DNA of 64,000 nucleotides, taken from the NCBI GenBank assembly GCA_902806575.1, contig CADCXD010000007.1:744001-808000 (forward strand), read 5' to 3'. Made by a program: the position numbers and the translations under genes. This document shows positions 23,042 through 34,339 of the stretch, piece after piece; within the stretch, counting starts at the first letter, position 1; every line of letters starts with the position of its first letter. Below the pieces are notes generated by a model. The model did not search any database. It was not told where the DNA came from and worked only from the letters and a program-made list of their open reading frames with translations. Source of the stretch: Jackrogersella multiformis. Its lineage: Eukaryota; Ascomycota; Sordariomycetes; Xylariales; Hypoxylaceae.

Positions 23042-23352
23042 TATTATATAAATAAACTTTATAAAATAAAGTATAATTAATATATATATACATATTAATT
23101 AATATAAAATATGTTAAAACTTATAAAATAAAACTATTAAATAAGGCTAATTAAAAAATTAAATTAATATATGTAAGAATAAACTAATAAAAATAAAAAG
23201 GTACCAACGGCGCTTAAGGAAATATTCAGATTATATACATATAAGTCATTACGCCTCGCTTCGCAAAAAGAAATAAAAGGCAAGGACCTTAAGATTATAA
23301 AGAATTATAATTCAAATTTGAACTACAGTTCTAAGCCCTATTGCCCTTATCA
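23042..23352 (+). repeat. Right LTR of the Ty3/gypsy element
   Basis: Same length (311 bp) and aligned to 16513-16823. The last ~150 bp keep normal dinucleotides (CATTACGCCTCGCTTCGC, GGCAAGGACC, CCTATTGCCC) where the left copy has T or A. It ends in TTATCA, compatible with a TG...CA LTR. Confidence 0.88.
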
Positions 23353-26300
23353 TATAAGACCTAAGCAAGTAACGAATTAAATATTACGTATACTACTCGA
23401 TACTACTATGTATTTATATACCATCCTGTATTAAAACAAATCTAAGCAATATAACCCAAATTGCTCTAGCTCTTAGCGCAACCTTCCAATCCGTTTCAAG
23501 TTGCTTAGTTACCTACCTATCTAGGAGGTAGGTAGGTAGATTATAACACACACCACGTAACCCGATCTCCATATAGTCAGATCATGACATAGATATACTT
23601 TAAGTGATCTTTATCATGTTACCGCCGGGGACCACTTGCAGTGGAAATCTACTTCTTAAAAGGCTCGCTATGGTTAGCTATGCAAGGAAATGCGGAGCCC
23701 AATAATATTGGATGAGGTCCTGCGAGCATGCCCAACATTCAATTTCAAAATGCATCGTCGCCAAACCATCTTTAGGGATGTATTTCCCTGGTCACAAGCT
23801 CTAACGTGAATAAACCCACAACGAAGGCGTGTATGTATAGTACCTTGGGTATAATTACCAAGGCTTCACTGACCAACAGAAATCGAAAATGCGTGCTTCG
23901 CCACGTGGGTAGGACTTACATAGGACATGACGTCGAAAGGATGGATTGCAGGATCCTGGCCGACATGCATAGTATTCTGTCCTATAGGCATTTACCTACA
24001 GCTCGATGATTGGAAGCTGTCAAATACTGCATCTCCCCACATCTCGGATCATGTGCCGTCTTCAACGGTCTGTTTAAGCCATGAACTTCAGTCTAGTCTC
24101 GTTAGTTTAGAGAAGCCTTAGATACGAGGTTATACTAATATGATAACATAGTAATATACCTAATTACTGTTTAAAAGGAGTGAATATGTTAAAGGGAGGA
24201 TTGTTTAGCGGCGCTAGATACGACTCTATACTATTTATTAATGGACTTCGGTTTAACGTTTCGGAACTTTACTACACTTAACTGAGCCAGTGTTAAACTA
24301 TAGGGAATGTAGCTGGACTATTTTAGGTTTGAGATTTAGACCTGAGTTTGCAGTCGAATAAACCAGCTACTTTAAGGCACCATTACACTTGTGAATTTGT
24401 TGATACGAATTTATCATGTAAAGCTTAAAAGACTCGGCTTAATATTATTATGGTATTTACAACTGTTAAGGGGTTTACGGAAACAAAGTGAAAGACGAAA
24501 GTCTGCAGTAACATAGTGTATTGTATAGTGACCTGTATGACCCTTAAGCTCTTTCAAGTGTAAAAAAAAAAAGAGGCGAACCCTCCCTTTTATAGACCTG
24601 TAGCCTCGAAGGGACCCCCCCTGGGGGCCCCCTTACTGCTCTCCATTCTTAAACTAATTTCGTAAGACATAGCATATAAGTTTCAATATTAAATTCAAGG
24701 AATAAAAATAGTCTTTAATGTTTATAGCTCACCTTAGTAGTTGTCAGAAGTCTGATCTATCGGGGGATAGATTAGACGGCGGGTTAGGCCTGCTGAAAGT
24801 ATACTCCGTACCTAGAAAGAAGGGATACACTCAAGACATTATAAAGAAATACCTGTTCCTGTATGTATACCGCGATCCATAAAGATAGGTTTAGAGATCC
24901 TTGCGCAACAACGTCGATATTACCCATATCGAAAGCTCTACCTTATGACAGTAAGTGATATTTCTCTTCCTCGGGTAACGATAATAGTTCTCTTGGAACC
25001 TCTCCTTTAACACTTATGTACCCCTTCGACGGAAACAGTGACGGAATATACTTAAATCCAACTTAATGGCACCGATGCTAGATTTTCACGAGGGGTTTTA
25101 TTTTGAATATTGTTTAAGAATTATTACCAGAAGTAAAACCGATTAGTTCATTGGTCATTGCCCACTATTTCTTTTTATGTGATAAATGAAGCATATAAAA
25201 GCAACGATCTATCTTGAGATTTTTCTCCGATAGATGAGAACTTCGCCTAATACTGTGGACAATTTGTTCAGTGGATAGTATCATATGGTAATGGTACTTC
25301 AGCTAAGGTTATTACATTTGCGGGTTGTCTTGATGCACGCATGAATATGACTTCTACACTAGACTCTTCCAAAACCATGGTACTTCGTGGGTTGCTTTAC
25401 TTGAACTGTTATCCACATATGTATTGATTTCGTGTCATAAACTAGCAGATAACAACCCCACACTTTGCATAGTTAGGCACTGCAAAGTGTGCTTTGATCG
25501 TATTGAACAACTCGATAATAACTAGAGCTATATTGAGAATGATGGGTATGATAGGCCGATCAAGTTAGATCAAGAACCAAATAAACTACGTAATAGGTTT
25601 TGTGGACTACTTAATATGTGCTTTACCAATTGCGTGGGTGTGGAGGGAGCTGCCATCTGTCATTTAAGGGGCTCCCATGTCCCGATCTGCGAGATGGCCT
25701 CACGCAAGTACCGCATAAAGCCAGAACCAATCAAAAATCAAGTTAGGTATGATCTTTCATATAGAGGCTTGATTGGATAAATATCCTGTTTACCTAGTAT
25801 TTTGGAAGCCTTGTCTGAGGCTATCTCGTACTTAGAGACAAGGCTATGGTGAAATAACTACCTCATAAGCAGCTAGGTAAATTGAAATTGTCTTAAAACT
25901 CAATTGAAACAAACCGAGTTACTTAGCTGCTTAAGTCAATTGTAGGGGCTCCGCTTAAAGAAAAAAGTTAGGTATCTGACTTGTAATTAAGTATCGAAGC
26001 TAGCCATATCCATTTATACGACAATGAGTGGGCTGCTTCGTATCAAAACCTCAACTTAAATCGTTGAATCTAATAATGAGATAAATACCTGGTAAATTTG
26101 CTTAAACGATGCTGTTTTAATATGGACGCATACGACGGAGACTTAGATAGTTAAAGTGTCTGCATGTGAATTCCTTGAGTTAAGGAATCGGAATTTTGAG
26201 GTTGAAGCTTCCAAGAAGTAAACGTCAGCAGGTGCGCGTGATGGTATAGTAGTATAGTGGGGTAATACAACCGCCAACAAGACCTAAACGCGTCGCGAAG

Positions 26301-26931
26301 GAATAGAGACCCTTCAAAGGCGGGGTGATGGGTGAGTAGGGTTCCCGGGCGAGGTTGACTCCGGTGAGTTTCCAGGACACCATCTCCGCTATCTCCGAAT
26401 GTAAGTGCTTCCTCGACCTTTATCTTTATTTTGTTATTCGTAAAGAGAGGGTTGCTTAGTACTTGTTATGCTTGGGATAAGAGAGAATAATGGATTTGAA
26501 ATTGTATTAAGCCTTCCATCTAGAGATACATCAAATATGGAACGATGGGTTATTATGAAAAGTTTAAACTCATCACAAGAGCCGCTAATACAGGGGGGCG
26601 GACATGGGATGTTGAAACTTGAAAGGGCGGTCTGCAAGTCCGGATCAGGGTATCAGACCATCATGCGGCACGAGCGCCATACAGCCTTCGTTATCTAGGT
26701 TTTCCTACTTAAAAACGTGACTGCCTTGAAGAGATGCAAGTCGTTCTAGTGGGCCCTTGTGAAAAAAGGACGATAAAGAAGGAAGAGGCTTAACGTTAAT
26801 CGGGATAAATACCTACTTAGAAGGTAACCTAACCGCCTACCTACATACCGGTAACCGCCTAATCGAAGAACAACCATTACTTTCCTCTAGGTACCTACAT
26901 AAGGTATCGAGACTCGAAGCTTTGGCGCGCC
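23353..26931. other. Gene-free region right of the retrotransposon
   Basis: No gene supported in 3.6 kb. It contains TTACCTACCTATCTAGGAGGTAGGTAGG at 23510-23540 (two arms of a palindrome), a GC-rich palindromic patch GGGACCCCCCCTGGGGGCCCC near 24610, and inverted repeats at 25808-25931. It is not RIP-mutated, since CA and TG are common. Confidence 0.5.
25808..25931. repeat. Two adjacent inverted repeats
   Basis: GCCTTGTCT (25808-25816) pairs perfectly with AGACAAGGC (25836-25844). Next to it, AGCAGCTAGGTAA (25868-25880) pairs with TTACTTAGCTGCT (25919-25931) with one mismatch. The pair of hairpins could be a small MITE-like remnant; no transposase or target duplication is visible. Confidence 0.4.
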
Positions 26932-28444
26932 ATGGCCATGCTGGGATCTCTCGCCGTTCCATCCAAGAAGACGCTAGTGCTGTCAATTGCGCCTGTTCTA
27001 TTGTCAGCTTATCTCATATATAAATATTCGCCCCCTGGCTACCTCGGCCTGCCTCCGAAGAAGCGTACACGTTCCGAGTCATCGTCACCGAGTAAGCAGG
27101 CTGGACCTGGCTGGGGCTCAAAGCGTGGTAAGTTGACCGACGACGAAGATGACGAGGGCTATTATGACGATCTCGTGAGCGTTATCTCCGATATGGAGGA
27201 TCATGAGGTATGCCTTTGCACACTTACCCCTCAATAAACTACCTACTCAACCCCCCTTATAGCAAACCGAAGAGGATCCTGAAAATCGGCGTCCGTATGG
27301 CTATTATTGCATGTTCCGTCCGTTCTTTGACATCGAGAATGAGAATGAGGACAAGGATGAAGCCGATCAAGTTGACGAGGACGACTTGATCGAGCAGTAC
27401 AATGAGTACATACGGGCTGACGATAACATCGAAATGAAACCTGCCGTGGAGCATCCCGAGCACCGGTGGATTGCTATGTGGGAAACTTGGAAGCTGTTTT
27501 CCGCATGGGAAAAACGTGCTTCTTACACCAACCCCGACTTTTTCAAAATGTATATTGGCAAGCAATTCCACGGCTTGGGTATGCAAGAACAGGTCGAGAA
27601 CATGGTAAGAGAACTCACTTTCGTTTGAGATTTATAGCAACTACTGCGAATAACTGACTGACTGGCACTTAGCTCATTGCTTTCGATAAGGAGTTCGGGA
27701 AGAAGAAGCGCACCAAGAAGGGCATAAAGCAGACTTGGGCCACTATAGCCGCCATAATGCAGTGGCTTCTAGAGATACCTCATCATTCATGGATCAGTTA
27801 GTTCCCGATGGCCCAAATAAAGCCGCTTATGTTTAAGTAGCTAACCATTTGCGCAAATAGTGGTGGTCGACAGGAAGAAGTTAGAGACCACCGTGGGCCT
27901 GATTGGCCGTGCCTTAGTCTCTACACTTAACGAACTTGATCGGGCCAAAATGCTGAGGGCTGACTCCGATATCAAGGACCTAGGGCTGGTCATCACCTTT
28001 TATCTTTACTGGACCAACACCTTGCCCGATCAAGGCCTTGAGATACCCTTCCGTAAAGAAGCTATCGCTTATGCGAAGAAGGCTGGCATCGACCTTAGGG
28101 AGGCAGGATGTTACGGCACGGAGGAGACGGTGAAGGCGCTGGAAAAAGAATTCGGCAAGATCAAGCCGCTTTCCGGCTCTCCCAAATCTGATAAGTGGGA
28201 GTGGAAGAAGAAGGTGAGTTCTACCCCTGAAACTCTTATTAATATCGTTCCGCCTTATTGACGTGCGATCGCGTCGTAGTTCAAGAAGTTCTCCAAGGAT
28301 TACAAGATCGGCGGCGAAAGGTACAACATTTTAAGGATGTCCCGAAAGGAACGCGCCAGTTACGCCCTCAACAAGAAAGATCCCCTTGCCGAAATCCCCG
28401 ACAAGGCAATCGAAGAGGGCACTGTGAGGATAAGACCTCGATGA
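26932..28444 (+). CDS. Unrecognised fungal protein with N-terminal membrane anchor
   Basis: I do not recognise this family. Exons 26932-27207, 27263-27604, 27673-27796, 27861-28213 and 28280-28444 form one frame of 419 aa with consensus introns of 55-68 nt, so the gene model is strong. Residues ~14-32 (TLVLSIAPVLLSAYLIYKY) form one transmembrane segment or signal anchor, followed by a basic Ser/Pro linker and an acidic stretch (TDDEDDEGYYDDLV, then EDPENRRPYGYYCMF). The middle is acidic (ENENEDKDEADQVDEDD) and leads into a helical, tryptophan-containing region (HRWIAMWETWKLFSAWEKRA, QTWATIAAIMQWLLEI). The C-terminal third is basic and charged (KWEWKKKFKKFSKDYKIGG, RMSRKERASYALNKKD). A second ATG at 26938 is also possible. 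Function unknown; a single-pass membrane or organelle protein with a soluble helical domain is an inference. Confidence 0.8.
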
Positions 28445-30189
28445 GAGGTAATTTCTCATCAGAATGATGAGTTCCTGGGGCATCGGGAAAGCTCTCGTGC
28501 TTCTAGGTGTCTTGCCGCGATATGAAGTGGTATAGCTACTTCTTCCCGTAGAATGGGCTTCTACATATCGTCTCGCTGTGAACGCTGAGAACCGTGGGGG
28601 TTGTGGTCCACAGAATCGTGGATTGCTATTACGGATTTTGCAAGGACCATGTAAAATAGATTAGGTGTGCTATTATCCTTCCTGCCCTTGCGAGATCCAG
28701 ATTGTATATAGGGACAATAAAAAACGGCTCGCTTGTTCCACCCGATGCTTTTTGAGACGCGGATTGTGTTGCTCCAACAACAGGGGGAAACTGTGTATTG
28801 TCCATCTACTTCACTTTGCTTATGACAGCCTAGTTAGGACATAACCGATACCGGATTCCCCAATGCAGTATTTCGATACACAGAGTGTTAGGCTCGGCTC
28901 TTGTAATGTATGTATATGCAGCGACCCTGCCGATCCACATGGTAGATCCCGAGTTTGCCGCATCTCAAGCCTCGAGGTTGGCCAATTAACATCCGGCCCG
29001 AACCGCTAGATCCTTGCAACGGACAGGAATCTGACATTCTCGATCAAATGAGACCTACGTATGTACATACATACCACGCTGCATGCCTTCTATAAATTGA
29101 CCTATTAGATGTGATAAAAGGGGCTCTAATGATGCGGACACGTCGGGGAACGCATAGAGTTTGCTGAGACATATCACAGATGCTACAGATATACCGTGTT
29201 TGACTTACACGAACTTGCACAAAACGGCGATATCACAAATTTCCGTGTCTACTCGCCCCCCATTGGGAGTGCTGTGAGCTTTTTTGCCCACCGTGATTAC
29301 GTGGCGGCGCTGGCCCCCTCGACCGCATACGCCCACTGCGTTTTTTACACACGGCAGGCGCACGTAAGAACTATTGAGCAGTAATTTATCCGTTTTGGCA
29401 ATGATATGCAAGGACGATAGGCTCGCATAGGGCAGACGTGGGGGGAATAGGGGCTCCTGCTCTAATAATAAAAATTAATTAAAAAACGCGGAAACACGGT
29501 TGGCTGGCTGCTAAATTATCTATCTCGGGATATGCTGTACCTCTATCTCTTCTCGCTTGCATTTACACGCCCCCTATCCTACAAATTCCTTAAATGCACC
29601 AGAAAGATGTTGAAATGTGATTTACTGAAGTCTAGTATAAAGGGAGGTAGGTTTAAAACTTAAAGGGGTATTGAAGGTCCTTACGCCCCTGACCTACCTA
29701 TGTAGTTGAATCTAATGACCTCGGCTTTTTAAGCTGAACCACTTACCTAAACGATGACCGTACTTCCTTTCCTTGTATCCCCGATGAAATCAGAATGTCG
29801 TCATGGTTTGGTACAATAGGTCAAGTGCCAAGCAATGTTTGCTGAGAGGCAATTATCAACTTTCACTTCTGATTTGCACCCGAGTAAGGTCCCCATATTT
29901 TGTAGTAGTAGAGGAGATGATAGATACCGAGGAATCTGTATGACCCGGAGGACACGGCTGACGTGGGGGCGTTTTCAAATGTTGTCCATAACACAGGATC
30001 CAAATCTCTGGACGTACATTCAGCTTTACCGCCTAAATGGGTCGGTTAAACTAGGGGCACCCAGTCGCCTCAAGGGCTTTGAGCGCGGCTTAGGATCGAC
30101 GTATATAAGGCTCGGGCGTAGAAAAAGTATCGACCGGGCTCGAGGAGCACCTGCTCGTACATCGAAATTCCGAGGCACTAGAACCCACC
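28445..30189. other. Intergenic region
   Basis: No gene supported in 1.7 kb. The right end is the promoter of the amidase gene. Confidence 0.5.
30102..30108 (+). promoter_or_regulatory. Probable TATA box of the amidase gene
   Basis: TATATAAGG lies about 85 bp upstream of the amidase ATG at 30190, a usual distance for a fungal TATA element with a short leader. No other TATA-like word is nearer the start codon. Confidence 0.5.
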
Positions 30190-32016
30190 ATGAGGTTTCC
30201 CATATCGGTTGCTGCTAGCTTACTACACACCAGACTGTCTGCGCCGGTTTGGATGCTTGGTGTACTTTCCCTCCAGGCGTTAACTGTCAGAGCACAATCC
30301 GACTCGTTCGATTCCCTAGAGTCGACTATCGGGGGCCTACGAGCTGCACTGTTCGCAAATTCGACCACATGCCGTACCGTGGTATCGTCCTTCCTTGCCC
30401 GTATCGAGGAGTTCAATCCGACTATCAATGCTCTCGTTAGTTCTAACCCGAATGCCCTATCCGAGGCCGACGCGCTGGACAGAAGACTTGCTATCGGCGA
30501 CTCGGCAGGCAAGCTGTTTTGTGTCCCCGTCTTACTGAAGGATAATTATGACGTTGTTGGCATGAACACGACAGGCGCCAATTCTGCTTTGGCCGGAAAC
30601 CGCCCAAGTACCGACACACCCTCTGTCAAGGCTCTCAGGGACGAAGGCGCCATCATTCTAGGCAAGACCAACTTGCATGAAAGTATGTACCTGTTGTCTC
30701 ATCCGCCCATTCTCTTTTTATACATGCAATGACCATTTTATTTGACTCCAAAACGTTGCCAGTAACTTATATACGTCACGTTGCTTGAAATGGCTAGGCT
30801 GACCAGAATTGGAATAGTGGCGCTGGAAGGCCTCTCCGTATCCTCGCTAGGAGGGCAGAGCATCAATCCATACGACCACACTCGAACCCCAGGGGGTAGT
30901 AGTGGAGGTACTGGTGCCGCAATTGCAACAAGCTTTGCGATATTTGGCACAGGCACGGATGCTGTTAACAGCCTTCGTAGTCCTGCAAGTGCAAACAACC
31001 TAGTGAGCGTACGACCCTCTCGCGGGCTTGTATCGAGAAGGGGGATCTTGCCTATCAGCTTCACACAAGACAGCATTGGGCCTATCGCAAGGAACGTCCA
31101 AGACCTAGCTGTTGCACTAACTGTCATGGCGAGTGTTGGGGCCGACGAGGCTGATAACGCCACTCTCCTCGTCCCCCCGGAGGCTAGGGGTATAGACTAT
31201 ACTCAGGGTCTGGACGACGGCAGTTTGGAAGGGCTTCGAATTGGGCTCTTGGATGGATTTTGGAACCATACGGCATCTGGTGAGACGACTCCGGTAAATG
31301 ACGCTTTGACGAGCACCATTGAATTCCTCAAATCTCAGGGTGTAGAGATCATCAACGTGACAGAATCAGTCTACAACGCGTCAGTTATCGCCAAACTCGA
31401 TGTCCAGCAGTTCGAGTTCAAGGAAGTATTGAACAATTACTTGTCCAGTCCGAGCCTCAACGGGGATAGGCCGACTACATGGGACGAAGTGTACGGGAGT
31501 GGTGACTTTTTGGTTATCCCGGCTCAATACAATTTCATCAACAACTCCAGAAATTCATCGACAGCCGATCCGGCATATGCAACCGCCAAGCAAGGTATTG
31601 AGGACCTCAAAGCGGCGGTAAATGCAACATTCGTCAGCAACGAGCTTGATGCTGTTATCTACCCCGAGCAAAAAAATCTCGTGGTAAAGATTGGATCGCC
31701 ATCCCAGGCTGGGCGGAACGGCATTCTTGCTGCGTTGACGGGCGTTCCGGTAGTCACTATACCGGTTGGATTCTCGCAGCCGTCGCAGGATGCCCCGATC
31801 GGTGTCCCTATTGGGATGGAGATATTAGGCCTTCCGTTCTCCGAGAGCAAGTTGCTAAACATCGCTAACCACTTTACTCGTCTTCGTCCGTTACGCAAGA
31901 CGCCGGCATTTGCGAATTATACTGTTCAGATGGGATCTTATGCTTCAGTACCCAAGATGCAGCCGAATATTTCCAATATCCCTCAGGCGTACCCTCTCGG
32001 AGTTCTCTCGTCTTAG
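30190..32016 (+). CDS. Secreted amidase-signature hydrolase
   Basis: Enzyme of the amidase-signature family (Ser-cisSer-Lys triad), hydrolysing amide or acyl-amide bonds. Exons 30190-30682 and 30818-32016 give 563 aa; the A|TG codon across the intron restores TNLHEMALEGLSVSSLGGQ. An N-terminal hydrophobic stretch (APVWMLGVLSLQALTVRA) is a signal peptide. Lys117 in PVLLKDNYD, cis-Ser192 in TPGGSSGGTGAAIA and nucleophile Ser216 in GTDAVNSLRSPAS have standard spacing (192 to 216 is 24 residues, as in FAAH). The usual GTDTGGS is GTDAVNS here, a variant I associate with secreted fungal amidases. Many N-glycosylation sites support export. Substrate unknown; extracellular nitrogen scavenging from amides is a reasonable inference. 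Confidence 0.88.
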
Positions 32017-33028
32017 CAGGTGGAGGGTATGTAGGTAGCGAACGATATTGGAACTGATAAGCCGTAAGGATGTTGGGGGCTGATAATAGTGTGACTGATT
32101 GAATCTGCCGAAATTTAGGTATATGGTATGCTGAAGCAATTAGGCATAAGAGAACTCCGAATACAGATTACAAACCATTTTCGCCCTAGTCATTATATAG
32201 ACAGATTGATACATTAGTTGAAGGGTTTAAAAGAATGATGTTCCCGGCGGTTCACCGCAGTTCGTGCCGAAGACGGCCTCCGACAGATCGGGAAAAATAT
32301 CAGTAAGGGGACAAAGTAGGAAGTAGATCTCGATCCCTTCGTGGGGATGACTCCTCCGAACACAGAACACAAGCGTTAGCAATAACGTTGTACGGCTAAG
32401 CGTAGAATTGGCGTAGTTTCCGGGATTTTTGACAGCAAGCCACGGTGGGGTCCTGCAGCTGCCAGCTTTACCGCCGTTCTAGGCCTCTTAAACCCTGAAC
32501 ATGTAAGTCGTAGAAATATGTCGGTGTTCCAATTCCATGCAAGATATCTTGGTCTTACGAACACTCCTTTCTAGTCTGAAACTCACGGTAACCCGCCAAT
32601 TCTCGTCTGACATTTTCTGGGCTTACTCGGTCTCATCTATTTGCGGTGCCATGATAATGTTGTTACTAGACAACTAAGTATCATATCGCCGCAAACAGGT
32701 TCGCAAAAGTCGAGACGGCAGTACACGAAGCCAACAACTCGATGTTAACCAAATGATAACGGAATACCCTCTAGATGATCGCTGCTGTTATTAGACAGTC
32801 AAAAGGGGATTTCCTGATCATCCATTACCCATCATCGATTAGGAGCGGAAGAAACTGCGAGGCAAAACGAGCATCTAAGTCCTATCGGCTGGCATTTCGC
32901 GCTGGCGAGTTCTAAAATTTCAGTTACACCATCCTGACACGAAAAGGGCCATAATACACTATACTTGTGTCAGGCCACACTGTCTTTTATCCAAAGTCCA
33001 CCCGCTCCTTTATCTTCGAATTCAGACT
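32017..33028. other. Intergenic region
   Basis: No gene supported. Only short open frames without recognisable content (for example 32376-32564 on the minus strand). Confidence 0.5.
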
Positions 33029-33298
33029 ATGTGTAAGGAACTGTACCAACGTTGGGATGGTTGCTCTTGCTGGGGGTTTCTGAAACCAGAAACATGTGCT
33101 GAGTTGTTCAAAAAGTGCCTAGGACCCAGAGGAGAGGTGGACAAAGTTGTCATCAAATGGAACGATGGGATGTGCAATGAGTGCTGGGATAGACTCCTGC
33201 AAGAAGCAAGAGAGATGGCTGAAGCTGAAGACGAGGCTGAGGCATTGGCTGCTGCTTCTCATTCTGCTTCCTCAAAGGGCTATTCGACTGGTAGTTAA
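33029..33298 (+). CDS. Small Cys-rich protein (possible metal-binding), 89 aa
   Basis: A compact single-exon frame. Cysteines at 2, 12, 14, 23, 30, 49 and 52 are arranged as MC, GCSC, ETC, KKC and CNEC, then comes a helical acidic tail (RLLQEAREMAEAEDEAEALAAA) and a Ser-rich end. There is no signal peptide. Short proteins starting MCK with this spacing are common and uncharacterised in ascomycetes; the CxC and CxxC pairs suggest zinc binding. It stands alone, about 1 kb from each neighbour. The ordered Cys pattern and helix argue for a real gene, but no intron or homologue check could support it here. Confidence 0.55.
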   Translation: MCKELYQRWDGCSCWGFLKPETCAELFKKCLGPRGEVDKVVIKWNDGMCNECWDRLLQEAREMAEAEDEAEALAAASHSASSKGYSTGS

Positions 33299-34339
33299 GA
33301 TTATCAGACAGACAATACTGTCTAATAAAGCTAGCGAAATCGGACCCAGTATTGGTAGAGCTAGGAGGAAGTTCTTGAAAGTTAGTACCCAGGGCGTTGA
33401 AAAATTCAGAGGCGGCTATTGAGGTCAATTGGTGGATTAATATGCGAGACGAGGTATTAAGCCACTCTCGAACGTTGGAATGCTTGAGGCTATCTCGGAC
33501 TTTCAATCGTGAAGGTCCGTAGATATGCTCACTCAATGAAGGTAAAGAAGTCCCATCAAGAAGAATCCTCCCTAAATAAATAGTAAATAATAAATAAATA
33601 AACAATACAATCACTAACTCTTAGCGATAATGTATAAAAGGAGATAACCACGAATTTTTGGATATAAGAAGACCACGATAGGAGTGAACCGAAATTTGAG
33701 GCGCGTAGATAGCGTACCACCTTGAATCGACAACATTGTTCGATATCGATCGAAAAGCTTGTTCGGCATCTGGGGTAATATACAAGATAGATAGCGGTAG
33801 TGCACCTGGGAAGCGTCGTAACGACTGAAAAAGCAGCCGTGGAAGATTTCAAGTCGTAACTTGGAAGTGATCCATATCTAGGTACGTAGAAATTATAGTG
33901 AATAGATAAGTTGGGTGTTCCTTATCTATCAAAATAAATATGTAGAAGAAGTGAGGATCACCAAACCTTGGAAGTACCCCTAAAATACCGGTACCGCCTA
34001 GAACGCGAAAAAGTAAGGGTCACGTGGCTTCGAGTTTCGATTTCTAATAACATATTGAATTCCTCCTACACTTGGCACGCTGGAGAATGCTAGAATGGAA
34101 ATAGCCCCTCGTTCGCGCCTGCGCCTTGCGCTTGAGCAACCACGTCATACGCAGACACCTTCCTACCGATACCTACCTACTTCTAAGGTTTGATTTAGAA
34201 CATTGAAGGAGGTACCTACCTAGGTAGATGCAATAGCACCATGTATTGCCAAACCTTGTGTTGGTTGCCGACATAACGTCTCCATCCAAAGTTTCTTTTT
34301 TCCCATTATCGTACTTTTATTAACAAAAGATCCACCATC
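33299..34339. other. Intergenic region
   Basis: No gene supported. Overlapping minus-strand frames (33153-33614, 33556-33852) share sequence and show no domain. TACCTACCTAC and GTACCTACCTAGGTAG motifs lie at 34169-34180 and 34212-34228, just upstream of the Rad4 gene. Confidence 0.5.

Larger units (their letters stand above)
16513..23352 (+). mobile_element. Degenerate Ty3/gypsy LTR retrotransposon, heavily mutated by RIP
   Basis: A 6840-bp element bounded by two 311-bp direct LTRs, with a polypurine tract just before the right LTR. The interior is extremely A/T-rich and almost free of CA and TG, while CG, CC and CT survive: the mark of repeat-induced point mutation at CpA on both strands. 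Remnants on the plus strand still show pol order. Reverse transcriptase traces lie about 20590-20900, including a decayed thumb/RNase H junction resembling GFINFYRRFI at about 20835. The integrase HHCC region lies about 21735-21850 (GMDKILKLIT, then DYVRG-L-C), and a catalytic-core remnant with the TDG motif at about 22200. RT before integrase defines Ty3/gypsy. Every frame is broken by many stops, so it is inactive. No clear target-site duplication: flanks read CAAGA (16508-16512) and TAAGA (23355-23359), a near match only if the LTRs extend two bases. Confidence 0.9.
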
